A stretch of 64,000 bases of DNA from Alcaligenaceae bacterium (GCA_013416395.1 JACCEP010000002.1:124001-188000), one strand, 5' to 3'; counted from the stretch's first letter, positions 53,339 through 63,485 are shown. The notes: generated from the sequence alone by a model not told the origin. Program-made: numbers and translations.

Positions 53339-54925
53339 TTAAGCAACATGCATTTCTTTTTGTTGTCCCTCACTGTCGGCGTAACGCTCGACCAGTACTT
53401 TTGCTATGCGGCGACCCTCGCGCTCCAGCACTTCGAAGCGAAACTCACCGCGGGCCGTCGACAGTGTAATCGTTTCGTGCTCTTCGGGTAAGCGGCCGAA
53501 ACGCTGCAGCAGGTAGCCGGCCACCGTGCTGTAGTCGTCGTTATCGGTGTCGAGCAACAGCCCTTCAACCTGCAGCGTCTGCTCAAAATGATGCATGTCG
53601 GTGGCACCATCGACAATCCAGCGATATTCTTTGTCGACAATGATGTCAGGGGTTTCGTCTTCGTCAGGAAAGTCGCCGGCTATCGCCTCAAAAATATCGA
53701 TGGGTGTAACCAGCCCCTCGACAGCCCCAAACTCATCGATCACCAGTACCAACTGGCCCCGGGCTGACTTCAAGATTTCCATAAGATCGAGAATGCGCAC
53801 GGTTTCATGCACATGGATGGGAGGCCGCAACGACGTTTCGCGCAAGTGCCCATGAATCAAAATGTCGGCGATGATGTCCTTGGCACGACCAATACCAACC
53901 ATTTCGTCGAGTGAGCCCCGGCACACTGGAAAAAACCCGTGCGGTGTTTCACTGACTTCGCGGCGAATGTCTTCAGGCGAGTCGTTAAGGTCAATCCAGC
54001 TGATATCGGTACGCGGCGTCATAATAGAGTGCACGTTTCGGTCGGCCAGCTTGAGCACACCGCTGACCATATTGCGCTCTTCTCTGCCAAACGGGCCATC
54101 GGCAGCCAGCAGGGCCTCGCCCGAAGTTGCTTCTTCGTCGTTGATGGGGCGCTTGCCCAGCATGCGCAAAATACCTTCGGCCGTGCGCTCACGCATGGGG
54201 CGCAGGGTTTCGAGGTGGCGCATGTTGCGCCGTGCTATCTGGTTAAGGGTTTCGATCGCCACAGAGAAGCCGATGGCGGCATACAGGTAGCCCTTGGGCA
54301 CTTTGAACCCAAAGCCTTCGGCCACCAGGGCAAAACCTATCATGAGCAAAAAGCCCAGGCACAGTATGACGACCGTTGGGTGGGCATTGACAAAGCGTGT
54401 TAGGGGCTTGGACGCAACAAGCATGATGCCGATGGCGATAATGACCGCCGCCATCATGATGGCCAGATGGTCGACCATGCCGACGGCTGTAATGACGGCG
54501 TCTAGCGAAAACACCGCATCTAACACGACGATTTGGGTGACGACCACCCAGAACGAGGCATACATGCGCGAACCCGACTGGTCATGAGACACGCCTTCGA
54601 CCCGTTCGTGCATTTCCATGGTCGCCTTCATGACCAGGAAGAATCCGCCGATAATCAGTATAAGGTCACGACCGGAAAGCGCTAGCGGCCCCAGTGTAAT
54701 GAGTGGGGCAGTAAGCTTGAACAGCCAGGAAATACCCGAAAGCAACGCCAGTCGCATGATAAGCGCCAGGCTCAGGCCGATGACCCGGGCGCGGTCACGC
54801 TGCGCGGGTGGCAGCTTGTCTGCCAGAATCGCAATAAAAATAAGGTTGTCGATGCCCAGGACAATTTCCAGGACAACAAGCGTGATTAAACCGACCCAGG
54901 CGGCCGGGTCTAAAAGCAATTCCAT
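53339..54925 (-). CDS. TerC-family membrane protein with CBS and CorC/HlyC domains
   Basis: 528 aa. The N-terminal TerC-type membrane domain (about residues 1-240; [20 protein letters not shown] with intramembrane Asp/Asn, ...[20 protein letters not shown]) is followed by a CBS pair ([39 protein letters not shown], then [19 protein letters not shown]) and a CorC/HlyC transporter-associated domain near the C-terminus. This YoaE-like layout is linked to metal (Mn) efflux or membrane stress. It ends about 65 bases from the tRNA. No yybP-ykoY-type element was recognised upstream. Confidence 0.93.
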   Translation of the reverse strand: MELLLDPAAWVGLITLVVLEIVLGIDNLIFIAILADKLPPAQRDRARVIGLSLALIMRLALLSGISWLFKLTAPLITLGPLALSGRDLILIIGGFFLVMKATMEMHERVEGVSHDQSGSRMYASFWVVVTQIVVLDAVFSLDAVITAVGMVDHLAIMMAAVIIAIGIMLVASKPLTRFVNAHPTVVILCLGFLLMIGFALVAEGFGFKVPKGYLYAAIGFSVAIETLNQIARRNMRHLETLRPMRERTAEGILRMLGKRPINDEEATSGEALLAADGPFGREERNMVSGVLKLADRNVHSIMTPRTDISWIDLNDSPEDIRREVSETPHGFFPVCRGSLDEMVGIGRAKDIIADILIHGHLRETSLRPPIHVHETVRILDLMEILKSARGQLVLVIDEFGAVEGLVTPIDIFEAIAGDFPDEDETPDIIVDKEYRWIVDGATDMHHFEQTLQVEGLLLDTDNDDYSTVAGYLLQRFGRLPEEHETITLSTARGEFRFEVLEREGRRIAKVLVERYADSEGQQKEMHVA

Positions 54926-54937
54926 TAGTATTCTCGT

Positions 54938-54953
54938 TGCTGGCGGGCCAGCA
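54938..54953 (-). other. Short inverted repeat before the TerC gene
   Basis: TGCTGGC-GG-GCCAGCA (7-base arms, 2-base centre) lies 12 bases upstream of the TerC start on the minus strand, where it could pair near the ribosome site. It may act as an mRNA hairpin or as an operator. Confidence 0.45.
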
Positions 54954-54992
54954 TCTGGGAGGGTGGGGGTTTAGCGGAGGCAGGAACGGGGG

Positions 54993-56885
54993 TCATGTGA
55001 CCCCCCGCAGCGCCGGCAAGGTGTAAGCCCGGCGGTTATAGACCCAGTTAGGCCACAATACATGCGCCAGCGCCTCACGGGCAAGGGCAGGGTCGACAGT
55101 TACTGGGTCGTAGATGTCAGGCGCCGTGTACTGATATTGGGTAGCGTCGCGGTGGGGTTCGAGCACGACAAACTGGTTGTTTTTGAGGTAGCCATAGTTT
55201 TCTTTGTACTGCATCATGGCCCGGCCGCCTTTATCGGCCTGTGTAAGGTCGTGGCCTATCATGGGGTGTTCACCCTGCAGGCCCATAAGTGAAAGCAGGG
55301 TAACGGGCAGATCTATCTGGCTGACAATGCGATCGTCACTGCGCGCGGGCGTGTCAGCCCCGACGATGAGGGCAGGGATATGAAAGTGCCGCACTGGGAT
55401 GCGAGTGGCACCTGATGCCCGCGAATCATGGTCGGCCACCAACAAAAATACGGTGTTTTCCCAGTAGTCACTCTGGCGGGCCCGGTCAAAAAACTGGCCT
55501 ATGGCCCAGTCGGCGTAACGCACCGTATTTTGCACGGTGCGCGGATCGCCATCGGGCGGAATACGGCCGTCGGGGTACTCCCAGGGTGAGTGATTGCTCA
55601 CCGAAAATGCCAGCGTGAAATGCGGCTGATCAGACGATTGGGAAAGCAGACCATGCAGCTGACTGAACATATCTTCGTCGCTGGCACCCCAGGTGCCAAC
55701 GAAAGCCGGGCTGGTAAAGCTGGGCAAGTCGTACACCTTGTCGAACCCGTTGCCCAGAAAGAAGTTTTTCATGTTGTCAAAATGCGCTTCACCACCGTAT
55801 AGAAAGCGTGACGTATAGCCATGGCCTTTAAGCAGCTGCGCCATGGTGAAGAACTTGCTCTGCGCCCCAGAAAGGCGCAGTGCGGCATCAGAAATAGTGG
55901 GTGGAAACCCGGCCGACAAGGCCTCAAGGCCACGCACCGATCGTGTGCCGGTGGCGTAGGCGCGCGTAAAATTCCAGGCACCTTGTGCCAGGCGATCAAT
56001 GCAGGGGGTAAGGTTTGCGCCACCCAGATTGCCCACATACTGCGCGCCCAGGCTTTCTTCCACAATAATGACCACATTGAGCGGACGTGCGCGCACGCAC
56101 GATGGCTGCTGCTGGTGCAGTGTGGGAATGTCTTGCGTGCCTGTCTTTATACCCGCGCAAGCCCTAACGATGTCGTTCATTTCGTCTTCGGGAAGATGGC
56201 CATACACTTTGGTGGCTGAGCGTTCGTTTTTCATGCCATAAATGGCATAGGCGACGCTGTAGAGCGAGTTAAGAGGCAGGGTGTTAAGCATGCTGTCGCC
56301 GCAATAGGCCACGGTCGACGGGTTGATGGGGCGGTGCTTGAGCGTGCCGCGAATTGCCAGAAACACCACTGCGGCGCTGGCCAGCGTGAATAGTGCGTCG
56401 TTCCACCAGGGCAGCGGGTTGTCGGGAAGTGCATCATCAAACACTGCCCAGCCTATGCCTACCATGACGACAAGTGCCAGCACGCCGCCCAAAAGCGTGG
56501 CTTTGTAACCTTTCCAGAGCATGCCGAACACTTCGCGCGGGTGCTTCAGGTAGTCAACATACAGGCGGTTGGGGCGGGTGTCGTATTCGTCGATGAACTG
56601 CGGCGTGGAAACTTCGAGCAACACCAGCAGCGCCCAGGCAAAAATAAACCAGCCTTGCACGATATGAATGGCGATGATGGAGTCGCCTATCCAGGGTGAG
56701 GCCATGAGGGGGATGCCAGCGATAATGGCGATGATGTTGGCGTCAATGCGCACGCCGCCACGCAAGATAGGCCAGAAGCCGCCCGCCAGCTTGGCACGCT
56801 GCCACTGCCAGAGCGTGAGCAGACAACGGCTTAAGGTAAGAAGAATAAAGCTAGAAACGATAAATACGAATGTCAGGTCGCGCAT
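54993..56885 (-). CDS. Sulfatase-fold membrane protein (LtaS/phosphoglycerol transferase-like)
   Basis: 630 aa. About five N-terminal membrane segments (to about residue 195) are followed by a periplasmic alkaline-phosphatase-superfamily domain. The metal/nucleophile region VVIIVEESLGAQYVGNLGG and TGTRSVRGLEALSAGFPP contain the Glu and catalytic Thr expected in LtaS/OpgB-like enzymes; FLYGGEAHFDNMKNFFLGNG and FLLVADHDSRASG are also typical. Such enzymes move phosphoglycerol or phosphoethanolamine onto glycans or lipids. The exact reaction is unknown. It lies upstream of the TerC gene on the same strand, 67 bases apart. Confidence 0.88.
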   Translation of the reverse strand: MRDLTFVFIVSSFILLTLSRCLLTLWQWQRAKLAGGFWPILRGGVRIDANIIAIIAGIPLMASPWIGDSIIAIHIVQGWFIFAWALLVLLEVSTPQFIDEYDTRPNRLYVDYLKHPREVFGMLWKGYKATLLGGVLALVVMVGIGWAVFDDALPDNPLPWWNDALFTLASAAVVFLAIRGTLKHRPINPSTVAYCGDSMLNTLPLNSLYSVAYAIYGMKNERSATKVYGHLPEDEMNDIVRACAGIKTGTQDIPTLHQQQPSCVRARPLNVVIIVEESLGAQYVGNLGGANLTPCIDRLAQGAWNFTRAYATGTRSVRGLEALSAGFPPTISDAALRLSGAQSKFFTMAQLLKGHGYTSRFLYGGEAHFDNMKNFFLGNGFDKVYDLPSFTSPAFVGTWGASDEDMFSQLHGLLSQSSDQPHFTLAFSVSNHSPWEYPDGRIPPDGDPRTVQNTVRYADWAIGQFFDRARQSDYWENTVFLLVADHDSRASGATRIPVRHFHIPALIVGADTPARSDDRIVSQIDLPVTLLSLMGLQGEHPMIGHDLTQADKGGRAMMQYKENYGYLKNNQFVVLEPHRDATQYQYTAPDIYDPVTVDPALAREALAHVLWPNWVYNRRAYTLPALRGVT

Positions 56886-56986
56886 AGCGGCACATGGGAA
56901 ATGCAGACTGATCAGTGTAAAGCCTTTCGGAGAATTTTGCGTTATGTTTCAACCTTGAGGCGTCGCATCGCATGGCGCTTGACGAA

Positions 56987-57013
56987 TAATTATGCTCACT
57001 GTTAGCATAATTA
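56987..57013. promoter_or_regulatory. 10-base-arm perfect inverted repeat before importer 3
   Basis: TAATTATGCT (56987-56996) and AGCATAATTA (57004-57013) are perfect inverted repeats with a 7-base spacer, lying between a -35-like TTGACG (56979-56984) and the ATG at 57087. They sit in the 201-base divergent gap between the sulfatase and importer 3. A dimeric repressor is expected; no regulator gene is adjacent. The -10 is not clear. Confidence 0.65.
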
Positions 57014-57086
57014 AAAATGTGTTCGGGTCGCGGCGGTATTGCGGCTTGGCCCTGCATTATTCTTTTTGACCTTACAGGTAACCGCG

Positions 57087-58298
57087 ATGAATTCGAACAA
57101 ATATTGTCTCCGGCTGCTGGGTGCGGCCGCCATGCTTGCCGTCAGTCTGTCGGCCAACGCGCGCGATGTCATACGCATTGGCGAGCTCAACAGCTACAAA
57201 ACCCAACCCGCCTTTCTTGAACCCTATAAAAAGGGCATGGATCTGGCCATCGAGCAGATCAATGCGGCAGGTGGGGTCAATGGAAAACAGCTTGAGCTTA
57301 TTACCCGCGATGACAACTCCAACCCCGGCGATGCCGTCAGGGCGGCGCAAGAACTGTTAACCCGCGATAAGGCCGATGTGCTCACAGGCACGTTTTTGTC
57401 GCATATCGGGCTTGCGGTGGCCGATTTTGCCCGACACAAGCAACGCTTCTTTCTTGCCAGCGAACCGCTCACCGATAAAATCGTCTGGGCCGATGGCAAT
57501 CGGTACACCTACCGCTTGCGCAACTCCACCTATATGCAGGTGGCCATGCTAATTCCTGCAGCCGTTCAAATGAACAAAAAGCGCTGGGCCATTGTGTACC
57601 CCAATTACGAGTACGGCCAGTCGGCGGTGGCAACCTTCAAGAAACTGCTCAAAGAGGCCCAGCCTGATGTCGAGTTCGTGGTCGAGCAGGCCGCGCCGCT
57701 GGGCAAAATTGACGCGGGCAGCGTGGTGCAGGCACTTGCTGACGCCAAGCCAGACGCCATGTTCAACGTATTGTTCGCTACCGATCTGGCCAAGTTCGTG
57801 CGGGCAGGAACGCAACGCAAGTTTTTTGACGGTCTGTCGGTGGTCAGCATGCTTACGGGCGAGCCCGAATACCTTGACACGCTGGGTGCCGAAACCCCAG
57901 TGGGTTGGGTAGTCACGGGCTACCCCTGGTATGCCATTGACACGCCTGAACATAATGCCTTTCTCAAAGCCTATCAGGCCCGGTTCAATGATTACCCACG
58001 TCTTGGTACCGTGGTCGGGTACAACACCATACTTTCGCTGGCAGCAGGCATACGCAAGGCAGGCTCTACCGACACCGAGGCCATGATCAAGGCATTTAGC
58101 AATCTTAAGGTCGACACGCCATTTGGTCCCATTGTTTATCGTGGCATCGATCATCAGTCGACCATGGGCGCTTATGTGGGCAAGCTGGCCATCAAGGACG
58201 GCAAAGGCATTATGGTCGACTTTAGTTATGTAGATGGTGCCAGTGTGCAGCCCACCGATGAACAAGTCAGGCAGTGGCGCAAGGCGGCGTCAGACTAA
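57087..58298 (+). CDS. Liv/amide-type ABC binding protein (importer 3)
   Basis: Periplasmic receptor (Peripla_BP_6), 403 aa from ATG 57087 with AGGTA upstream. The Sec signal peptide ends near ...VSLSANA (about residue 24), unlike the Tat leaders of importers 1 and 2. Mature part: IRIGELNSYKTQPAFLEPYK, INAAGGVNGKQLELITRDDN, DKADVLTGTFLSHIGLAVAD, NYEYGQSAVATFKKLLKE. It heads importer 3. Ligand unknown. A hairpin follows in the gap before the permease gene. Confidence 0.9.
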   Translation: MNSNKYCLRLLGAAAMLAVSLSANARDVIRIGELNSYKTQPAFLEPYKKGMDLAIEQINAAGGVNGKQLELITRDDNSNPGDAVRAAQELLTRDKADVLTGTFLSHIGLAVADFARHKQRFFLASEPLTDKIVWADGNRYTYRLRNSTYMQVAMLIPAAVQMNKKRWAIVYPNYEYGQSAVATFKKLLKEAQPDVEFVVEQAAPLGKIDAGSVVQALADAKPDAMFNVLFATDLAKFVRAGTQRKFFDGLSVVSMLTGEPEYLDTLGAETPVGWVVTGYPWYAIDTPEHNAFLKAYQARFNDYPRLGTVVGYNTILSLAAGIRKAGSTDTEAMIKAFSNLKVDTPFGPIVYRGIDHQSTMGAYVGKLAIKDGKGIMVDFSYVDGASVQPTDEQVRQWRKAASD

Positions 58299-58314
58299 AT
58301 CGCATGACGCCGCT

Positions 58315-58331
58315 TTGGCCCTGGTGGCCAA
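58315..58331 (+). other. Hairpin between importer 3 receptor and permease genes
   Basis: TTGGCC (58315-58320) and GGCCAA (58326-58331) form a 6-bp stem with a 5-base loop in the 55-base gap after the receptor gene. No T-tract follows. A similar hairpin sits after pstS, suggesting stabilisation of receptor mRNA. Confidence 0.4.
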
Positions 58332-58353
58332 CGCATTGTCGGATTAACCACCC

Positions 58354-60240
58354 ATGAACCTCACCGGCTTTTTTGTCCAGTTTTTAAATGGTCTGGCAGA
58401 GGCTTCCTCGCTGTTTCTCGTGGCGGTGGGGCTGTCGCTAATCTTTGGCGTCAGCCGCATCGTCAATTTTGCGCACGGGTCCATGTACATGCTTGGCCTG
58501 TATGTCGCCTACAGCATGGTGCAGTACTTTGGTTCGGGCCCATTGGGCTTTTGGGGCGGTTTGTTGCTGGCCGCGCTGCTGGTCGGTTTGCTTGGCGTGC
58601 TGGCCGAGGTCATTGTTTTGCGGCGCATTTACCGTGCCCCCGAAATGTTTCAGTTACTCGCCACATTTGCGCTGGTGCTCATACTTAATGATCTGGCATT
58701 GTGGATATGGGGGCCGGATGACTTGTTGGGCCCGCTTGCCCCGGGCCTGGACGGTGCACTGCGCATTTTTGGGCGCTATCTTCCCGTTTATGACCTGGTG
58801 CTAATCGCTATTGGCCCGCTGGTGCTGTTGGCACTGTGGTTGTTGTTGACGCAAACCCGCTGGGGCAGGCTGGTGCGTGCCGCCACCCAAGATCGTGAAA
58901 TGCTCGGGGCACTTGGGGTAAATCAGGCCTGGTTGTTTACCGGCGTCTTCGGCCTGGGTGCCTTTTTAGCAGGTTTAGGCGGGGCGCTGCAATTGCCGCG
59001 CCAGCCCGCCAGTCTCATGCTCGATCTCAGCATTATTGGTGATGCATTTGTCGTGGTGGTGGTGGGCGGCATGGGTTCAATACCCGGGGCGTTTGTGGCG
59101 GCGTTCATTATCGCCGAGCTCAAAGCCTTGTGCATTGCGCTGGGCGTGGTGGAGCTGGGCGGGCTGACCTTCGCCTTTCCCAAGCTTACGCTGGTGGTCG
59201 AATTTATTTTCATGGCCCTTGTGCTGGTGTTCCGCCCCTGGGGCCTGTTTGGCAAGCCTCAGGCTGCCGTACGCCCCATGGGTGAGGCATTGGCCCCCCT
59301 GCGCGCAGGGGGGCGCGGGTTTCGCGTCCTGATGGTGGGGGTTGTAGTGCTGTGTGCCGCGTTGCCGATCTGGGCCGACACGCTGCCTTATGCTCTGGTG
59401 TTAACCCAAGACGTATTGGTTGCCGTGTTGTTCGCGGTAAGTTTGCATTTCATGATGGGCTTGGGCGGCATGCCTTCGTTCGGGCATGCTGCCTATTTTG
59501 GTATCGGCGCCTATGCTGCGGCACTGGTGTTTAAATCAGTGGGACTCGGTATGGTGGCCTCGTTGCTGGCCGCACCTGTGGCCGCCGCCGTGGCTGCCGT
59601 GTTTTTTGGGTGGTTTTGTGTACGGCTGACCGGTGTTTACCTGGCCATGCTGACACTGGCGTTTGCCCAGATTATTTGGTCCATCGTGTACCAATGGGAT
59701 GCTGTCACCGGTGGCTCCAATGGCATTTTTGGCGTTTGGCCTGATGACTGGCTGTCAGGGTCTGCGTATTTTTACCTTACGCTCGTGCTGGTGGTGGCGG
59801 CAGTCGCTGCTGTGCGGCATACCGCATTCTCACCCTTCGGGCTGGCGCTGCGGGCCACACGCGATTCCGTATTGCGGGCCGACGCCATAGGTATAGACGT
59901 CAAGCGCGTGCAGTGGCTGGCCTTTGTGGTGGCGGGCACGCTGGCAGGGTTGGCCGGCGCGCTGTATGCGTTTGCGAAAGGCGGTACGTCGCCTGAAGTC
60001 ATTACCGTGGGCAAGTCGGTGGATGGGCTGGTCATGGTACTGCTTGGTGGCATACATGCGCTGTCGGGCCCCATACTTGGGGCCACTGCCTTTACCGTGC
60101 TGCAAGACTATGTCATTGGCATCACAGAATATTGGCGCGCCTTGTTCGGCCTGGTCATTTTGCTGTGCGTTATGTTTTTCCCCGGCGGCATTGCCGGTGC
60201 TGCAGGCGTATTTGCCAGACGTCCAGAGAGGCAATCATGA
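58354..60240 (+). CDS. LivH-LivM fusion permease (importer 3)
   Basis: 628 aa carrying both membrane subunits in one chain. Residues 1 to about 290: LivH type (LVAVGLSLIFGVSRIVNFAH, GGMGSIPGAFVAAFIIAELK). Residues about 330-628: LivM type (MMGLGGMPSFGHAAYFGIGA, LTGVYLAMLTLAFAQIIWS, AVTGGSNGIFGV, and FFPGGIAGAAGVF). The linker holds VRPMGEALAPLRAGGRG. Both halves of the channel come from one polypeptide. Overlaps the fused ATPase gene by 4 bases. Confidence 0.93.
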   Translation: MNLTGFFVQFLNGLAEASSLFLVAVGLSLIFGVSRIVNFAHGSMYMLGLYVAYSMVQYFGSGPLGFWGGLLLAALLVGLLGVLAEVIVLRRIYRAPEMFQLLATFALVLILNDLALWIWGPDDLLGPLAPGLDGALRIFGRYLPVYDLVLIAIGPLVLLALWLLLTQTRWGRLVRAATQDREMLGALGVNQAWLFTGVFGLGAFLAGLGGALQLPRQPASLMLDLSIIGDAFVVVVVGGMGSIPGAFVAAFIIAELKALCIALGVVELGGLTFAFPKLTLVVEFIFMALVLVFRPWGLFGKPQAAVRPMGEALAPLRAGGRGFRVLMVGVVVLCAALPIWADTLPYALVLTQDVLVAVLFAVSLHFMMGLGGMPSFGHAAYFGIGAYAAALVFKSVGLGMVASLLAAPVAAAVAAVFFGWFCVRLTGVYLAMLTLAFAQIIWSIVYQWDAVTGGSNGIFGVWPDDWLSGSAYFYLTLVLVVAAVAAVRHTAFSPFGLALRATRDSVLRADAIGIDVKRVQWLAFVVAGTLAGLAGALYAFAKGGTSPEVITVGKSVDGLVMVLLGGIHALSGPILGATAFTVLQDYVIGITEYWRALFGLVILLCVMFFPGGIAGAAGVFARRPERQS

Positions 60241-61835
60241 GTCTGCTTAAGGTCAAACATGTGTCACGCCATTTTGGCGGTAACCGTGCGGTCGACGACG
60301 TCAGCTTTGAACTCAAGTCGGGTGAACTGCTGGCCCTCATCGGCCCCAATGGCGCAGGCAAGTCTACACTTTTCAATATGCTGGGCGGGCAACTGCCCGC
60401 GACATCAGGTTCTGTGCTGTTTTATGGCAAAGAACTGCTGGGTTTACCATCGCATCGTATTGCACATCTGGGCATAGGCCGCAGTTTTCAGATTGCCGCC
60501 ACCTTTGCCTCATTGACTGTCGTCGAGAACGTACAGGCCGCCTTGCTGTCCGCACGCCGCCAGATATGGTCGTTCTGGAAACAGGCGCGCTCCCTGCATG
60601 TTGACGATGCCATGAGTCTGTTGGAGCAGGTCGGGATGCATGAGCAGGCATTCCGCCCATGCAGTGAGCTGGCGTATGGCGACGTCAAGCGGGTTGAGCT
60701 TGCCATGAGCCTGGCGGGTGAGCCCCGTCTGCTGCTGATGGACGAGCCCACCGCAGGCATGGCACCGTCAGAGCGTGTCTCGTTGATCAAACTGGTACGC
60801 AGTCTGGTTGAAGAGCGAGAAATGGCCGTGCTGTTTACCGAGCACAGTATGGATGTCGTGTTTGGCTACGCTGACCGCATTATTGTGCTGGCTCGCGGCA
60901 AGTTGATTGCCGAGGGGCAGGCAGACTACATCCGTGCCCACCCTGAAGTGCAAAGCGTTTACTTTGGCAAGGGGCGCACGTTTGATACGGGCGGCGACGC
61001 GAATGTTCCAGAAGAAGGCGAGCCAGCGGGTGGTACGCAATTGCCAGAAGAAAGCGAGTCGGCGCGTGACGTGCGGCCGGTGGTGGTGCCGACCGCACAA
61101 CCAGGGCAAGACACGCCGCTGTTGGCAGTGCGGGGCCTGAACGCCTGGTATGGTGCCGCGCATATTCTTCATGATGTGTCGTTTAATGTTGGCCGGGGCG
61201 AAGTGCTGGCGCTGGTCGGTCGCAATGGGGCCGGAAAGTCCACAACCTTAAAGGCCTTGATGGGTTTGGTGGCGGATCGCCGCGGTGATATCCAGTTTAT
61301 GGGAAAGTCTCTGGCACACTGCAAGCCTTTTGAGGCGGCGCGGCGCGGGCTGGGCTATGTGCCTGAAGATCGGCGCATCTTTACTGGGCTGACGGTGCAA
61401 GAAAACCTCATGGCAGGTCAACAACCGCCCAGGGTTTGGCCTGACGGCGCATCGGTACCGTACTGGTCACTGGATGAGGTTTTTACGCTGTTTCCGGCGC
61501 TGGCTTCCATGCGTGGTCGGCAGGCTGGCATGATGAGCGGTGGTGAGCAGCAAATGCTGACTGTCGCACGCACGCTTATGGGCAACCCTTATTTGCTGTT
61601 ACTTGATGAACCTTCAGAAGGGGTTGCGCCGATTATTGTTGAGCATATGGTTGAGATGATTTTGATGCTTAAGCAAAAGGGCACCAGTCTGCTGCTGTGC
61701 GAACAAAATCTGCACTTTGCTGCGCTGGTGGCTGACAGGGCTTGTGTGCTGGAAAAAGGTTTGGTGCGTTATACCGGGCCCATGCAGGCGCTGGCGCAAG
61801 ACCACGATTTGCGCCAGCAATACCTTTCACTTTGA
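60237..61835 (+). CDS. LivG-LivF fusion ATPase (importer 3)
   Basis: 532 aa from ATG 60237 (upstream open frame is only a permease shadow). First half LivG: GPNGAGKSTLFNML, LAYGDVKRVELAMSL, LLLMDEPTAGMAPS, FTEHSMDVVFGYAD. Second half LivF: GRNGAGKSTTLKAL, GYVPEDRRIFTGLTVQENLM, MSGGEQQMLTVARTL, LLLLDEPSEGVAP. An acidic, repeat-like linker (about residues 245-300, with PEEGEPAGGTQLPEESES) joins them. Together with the LivHM fusion, importer 3 needs only three genes. Catalytic motifs are intact in both domains. Confidence 0.93.
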   Translation: MSLLKVKHVSRHFGGNRAVDDVSFELKSGELLALIGPNGAGKSTLFNMLGGQLPATSGSVLFYGKELLGLPSHRIAHLGIGRSFQIAATFASLTVVENVQAALLSARRQIWSFWKQARSLHVDDAMSLLEQVGMHEQAFRPCSELAYGDVKRVELAMSLAGEPRLLLMDEPTAGMAPSERVSLIKLVRSLVEEREMAVLFTEHSMDVVFGYADRIIVLARGKLIAEGQADYIRAHPEVQSVYFGKGRTFDTGGDANVPEEGEPAGGTQLPEESESARDVRPVVVPTAQPGQDTPLLAVRGLNAWYGAAHILHDVSFNVGRGEVLALVGRNGAGKSTTLKALMGLVADRRGDIQFMGKSLAHCKPFEAARRGLGYVPEDRRIFTGLTVQENLMAGQQPPRVWPDGASVPYWSLDEVFTLFPALASMRGRQAGMMSGGEQQMLTVARTLMGNPYLLLLDEPSEGVAPIIVEHMVEMILMLKQKGTSLLLCEQNLHFAALVADRACVLEKGLVRYTGPMQALAQDHDLRQQYLSL

Positions 61836-62027
61836 CGCAGTGCGTAAAGCGCTTCGTCGTTCAGATCGAAACACACCTGGCTAGCCCGTAAAGTAAGCGC
61901 CGTGGTCATGCGGTCAGCAAGATGCTATTTAAGCGAAGCAGGAGCGGCTTGTTGTCACGCCCGGACCGCTGCGGACATCTCCACATTTATGGCGCAGAGA
62001 TGTCATCCTGGTTGCCACGGCAGTGCA

Positions 62028-63485
62028 TTAAAATGGAAACTGCAGATCGGGCTGCAGCGTTGAAAGAGCCTGCCGGTATTCATGCTTGATGCGGTTCACC
62101 GCCTCTTGCGTGTCACCCTCGAAGCGCAGCACGATAATAGGCGTGGTGTTTGAGGCACGCGCCAGCCCAAAACCGTCACGGTACTCGGCGCGTACGCCGT
62201 CTATGGTGCTAAGGCTGGTCGCACTCGGAAACTTGCCTTCTTGCTGCAATCGCGCAATCAACGGATGGGCCTGTCCTTCGGGCATCTCCAGTTTGATTTC
62301 TGGTGTGGACACGTCTTTGGGCAAGGCCTCAAGCACAGCACTTGCAATATCGTGCCTTGAAAGTATTTCGAGCAGGCGCGCACCCGCATACAGCCCATCA
62401 TCAAACCCGAACCAGCGCTCTTTGAAGAAAATATGGCCACTCATTTCGCCCGCCAGTGGCGCGCCGGTTTCTTTGAGCTTGGCCTTGATCAGTGAATGCC
62501 CGGTCTGCCACATAATGGGTTTTCCGCCTGCGTTTCTGATCGCCCGTGATACATGGCGGCTGCATTTCACGTCATAAATAATAGAAGCACCAGGCGCGCG
62601 TGCCAGTACGTCTTTCGCAAAAAGAATAAGCTGCCGGTCAGGCCAGATGATCTCGCCTGAGCGTGTTACCACGCCTAGTCGGTCAGCGTCGCCGTCAAAG
62701 GCAAGGCCCAGCTCACAGTCGGTTTGCTGTACATGCCGGATAAGGTCTTTAAGGTTGTTGGGGTCAGCCGGATCGGGGTGATGGTTGGGGAAAGTGCCAT
62801 CCACTTCGCAGTACAGCTCGTCAACCGTGCAGCCCAGCGCCTGGTAAAGACGTGCTGCAAACTTGCCGCCCACCCCATTGCCGCAGTCGATGGCGACCTT
62901 CATGGGGCGCGCCAGAACGACGCTGTCCTTAATGTACTGAATATACTCTTCAGAAAGATCAGTTTGCTCGCGCGTACCAGGGGTAACGTCGTCCAGCGGT
63001 TCTGGGTTGCTCATGATGCGGGCAAGCTCAGTAATGGCTTCACCGTGCAGCGTAACGCCACCCATCATGATTTTGAACCCGTTGTAGTCGGGCGGGTTAT
63101 GGCTGCCGGTAATGGCCACACCCGAGCCGGTGTTTTTGCGATGCGCGCCAAAATACACCAGAGGCGTGTGCACCATGCCCAGGTCGATGGTATCTATGCC
63201 GCCTTTTAAAATGCCCTCTTGCAAGGCCTGCGACAGTTCGGGGCTGCTGAGGCGTCCGTCGTAACCTACGACCAGCCCATGTATACCTTGTGCGCGGGCC
63301 TGCTGGGCAAGGGCCAGCCCAAGCTGATAAGCAAAGCTGGCATTGAGCTGCCCGGGAACCTTGCCGCGAATATCGTATGCCTTGAAAACCGTACTGGTTG
63401 TCCAGGGCTGGGCTGGCGCGCCGTCATGAAAAGAGGAAGACGGAGTGGAAGTCGTCACGACATGTCCTTGTAAAGAGGTTGGCAT
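62028..63485 (-). CDS. Phosphomannomutase/phosphoglucomutase (AlgC/ManB type)
   Basis: 485 aa. Interconverts hexose-6- and hexose-1-phosphates for LPS, capsule or alginate precursors. Phosphoserine loop ITGSHNPPDYNGFKI, metal loop FDGDADRLGVV, and EMSGHIFFKERWFGFDDGLY (AlgC-type) are present; RASNTTPIIVLRFEG is the phosphate-binding end. The ATG at 63485 opens a long Ser/Thr-rich lead; a later start is possible. The 192-base gap before it (61836-62027) shows no gene or T-tract terminator. Confidence 0.93.
   Translation of the reverse strand: MPTSLQGHVVTTSTPSSSFHDGAPAQPWTTSTVFKAYDIRGKVPGQLNASFAYQLGLALAQQARAQGIHGLVVGYDGRLSSPELSQALQEGILKGGIDTIDLGMVHTPLVYFGAHRKNTGSGVAITGSHNPPDYNGFKIMMGGVTLHGEAITELARIMSNPEPLDDVTPGTREQTDLSEEYIQYIKDSVVLARPMKVAIDCGNGVGGKFAARLYQALGCTVDELYCEVDGTFPNHHPDPADPNNLKDLIRHVQQTDCELGLAFDGDADRLGVVTRSGEIIWPDRQLILFAKDVLARAPGASIIYDVKCSRHVSRAIRNAGGKPIMWQTGHSLIKAKLKETGAPLAGEMSGHIFFKERWFGFDDGLYAGARLLEILSRHDIASAVLEALPKDVSTPEIKLEMPEGQAHPLIARLQQEGKFPSATSLSTIDGVRAEYRDGFGLARASNTTPIIVLRFEGDTQEAVNRIKHEYRQALSTLQPDLQFPF

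Noticed and set aside
54926-54992. yybP-ykoY (Mn) riboswitch upstream of the TerC gene
   Set aside because: The gap to the sulfatase gene is only 67 bases and lacks the conserved junction motifs; only a small hairpin is seen.
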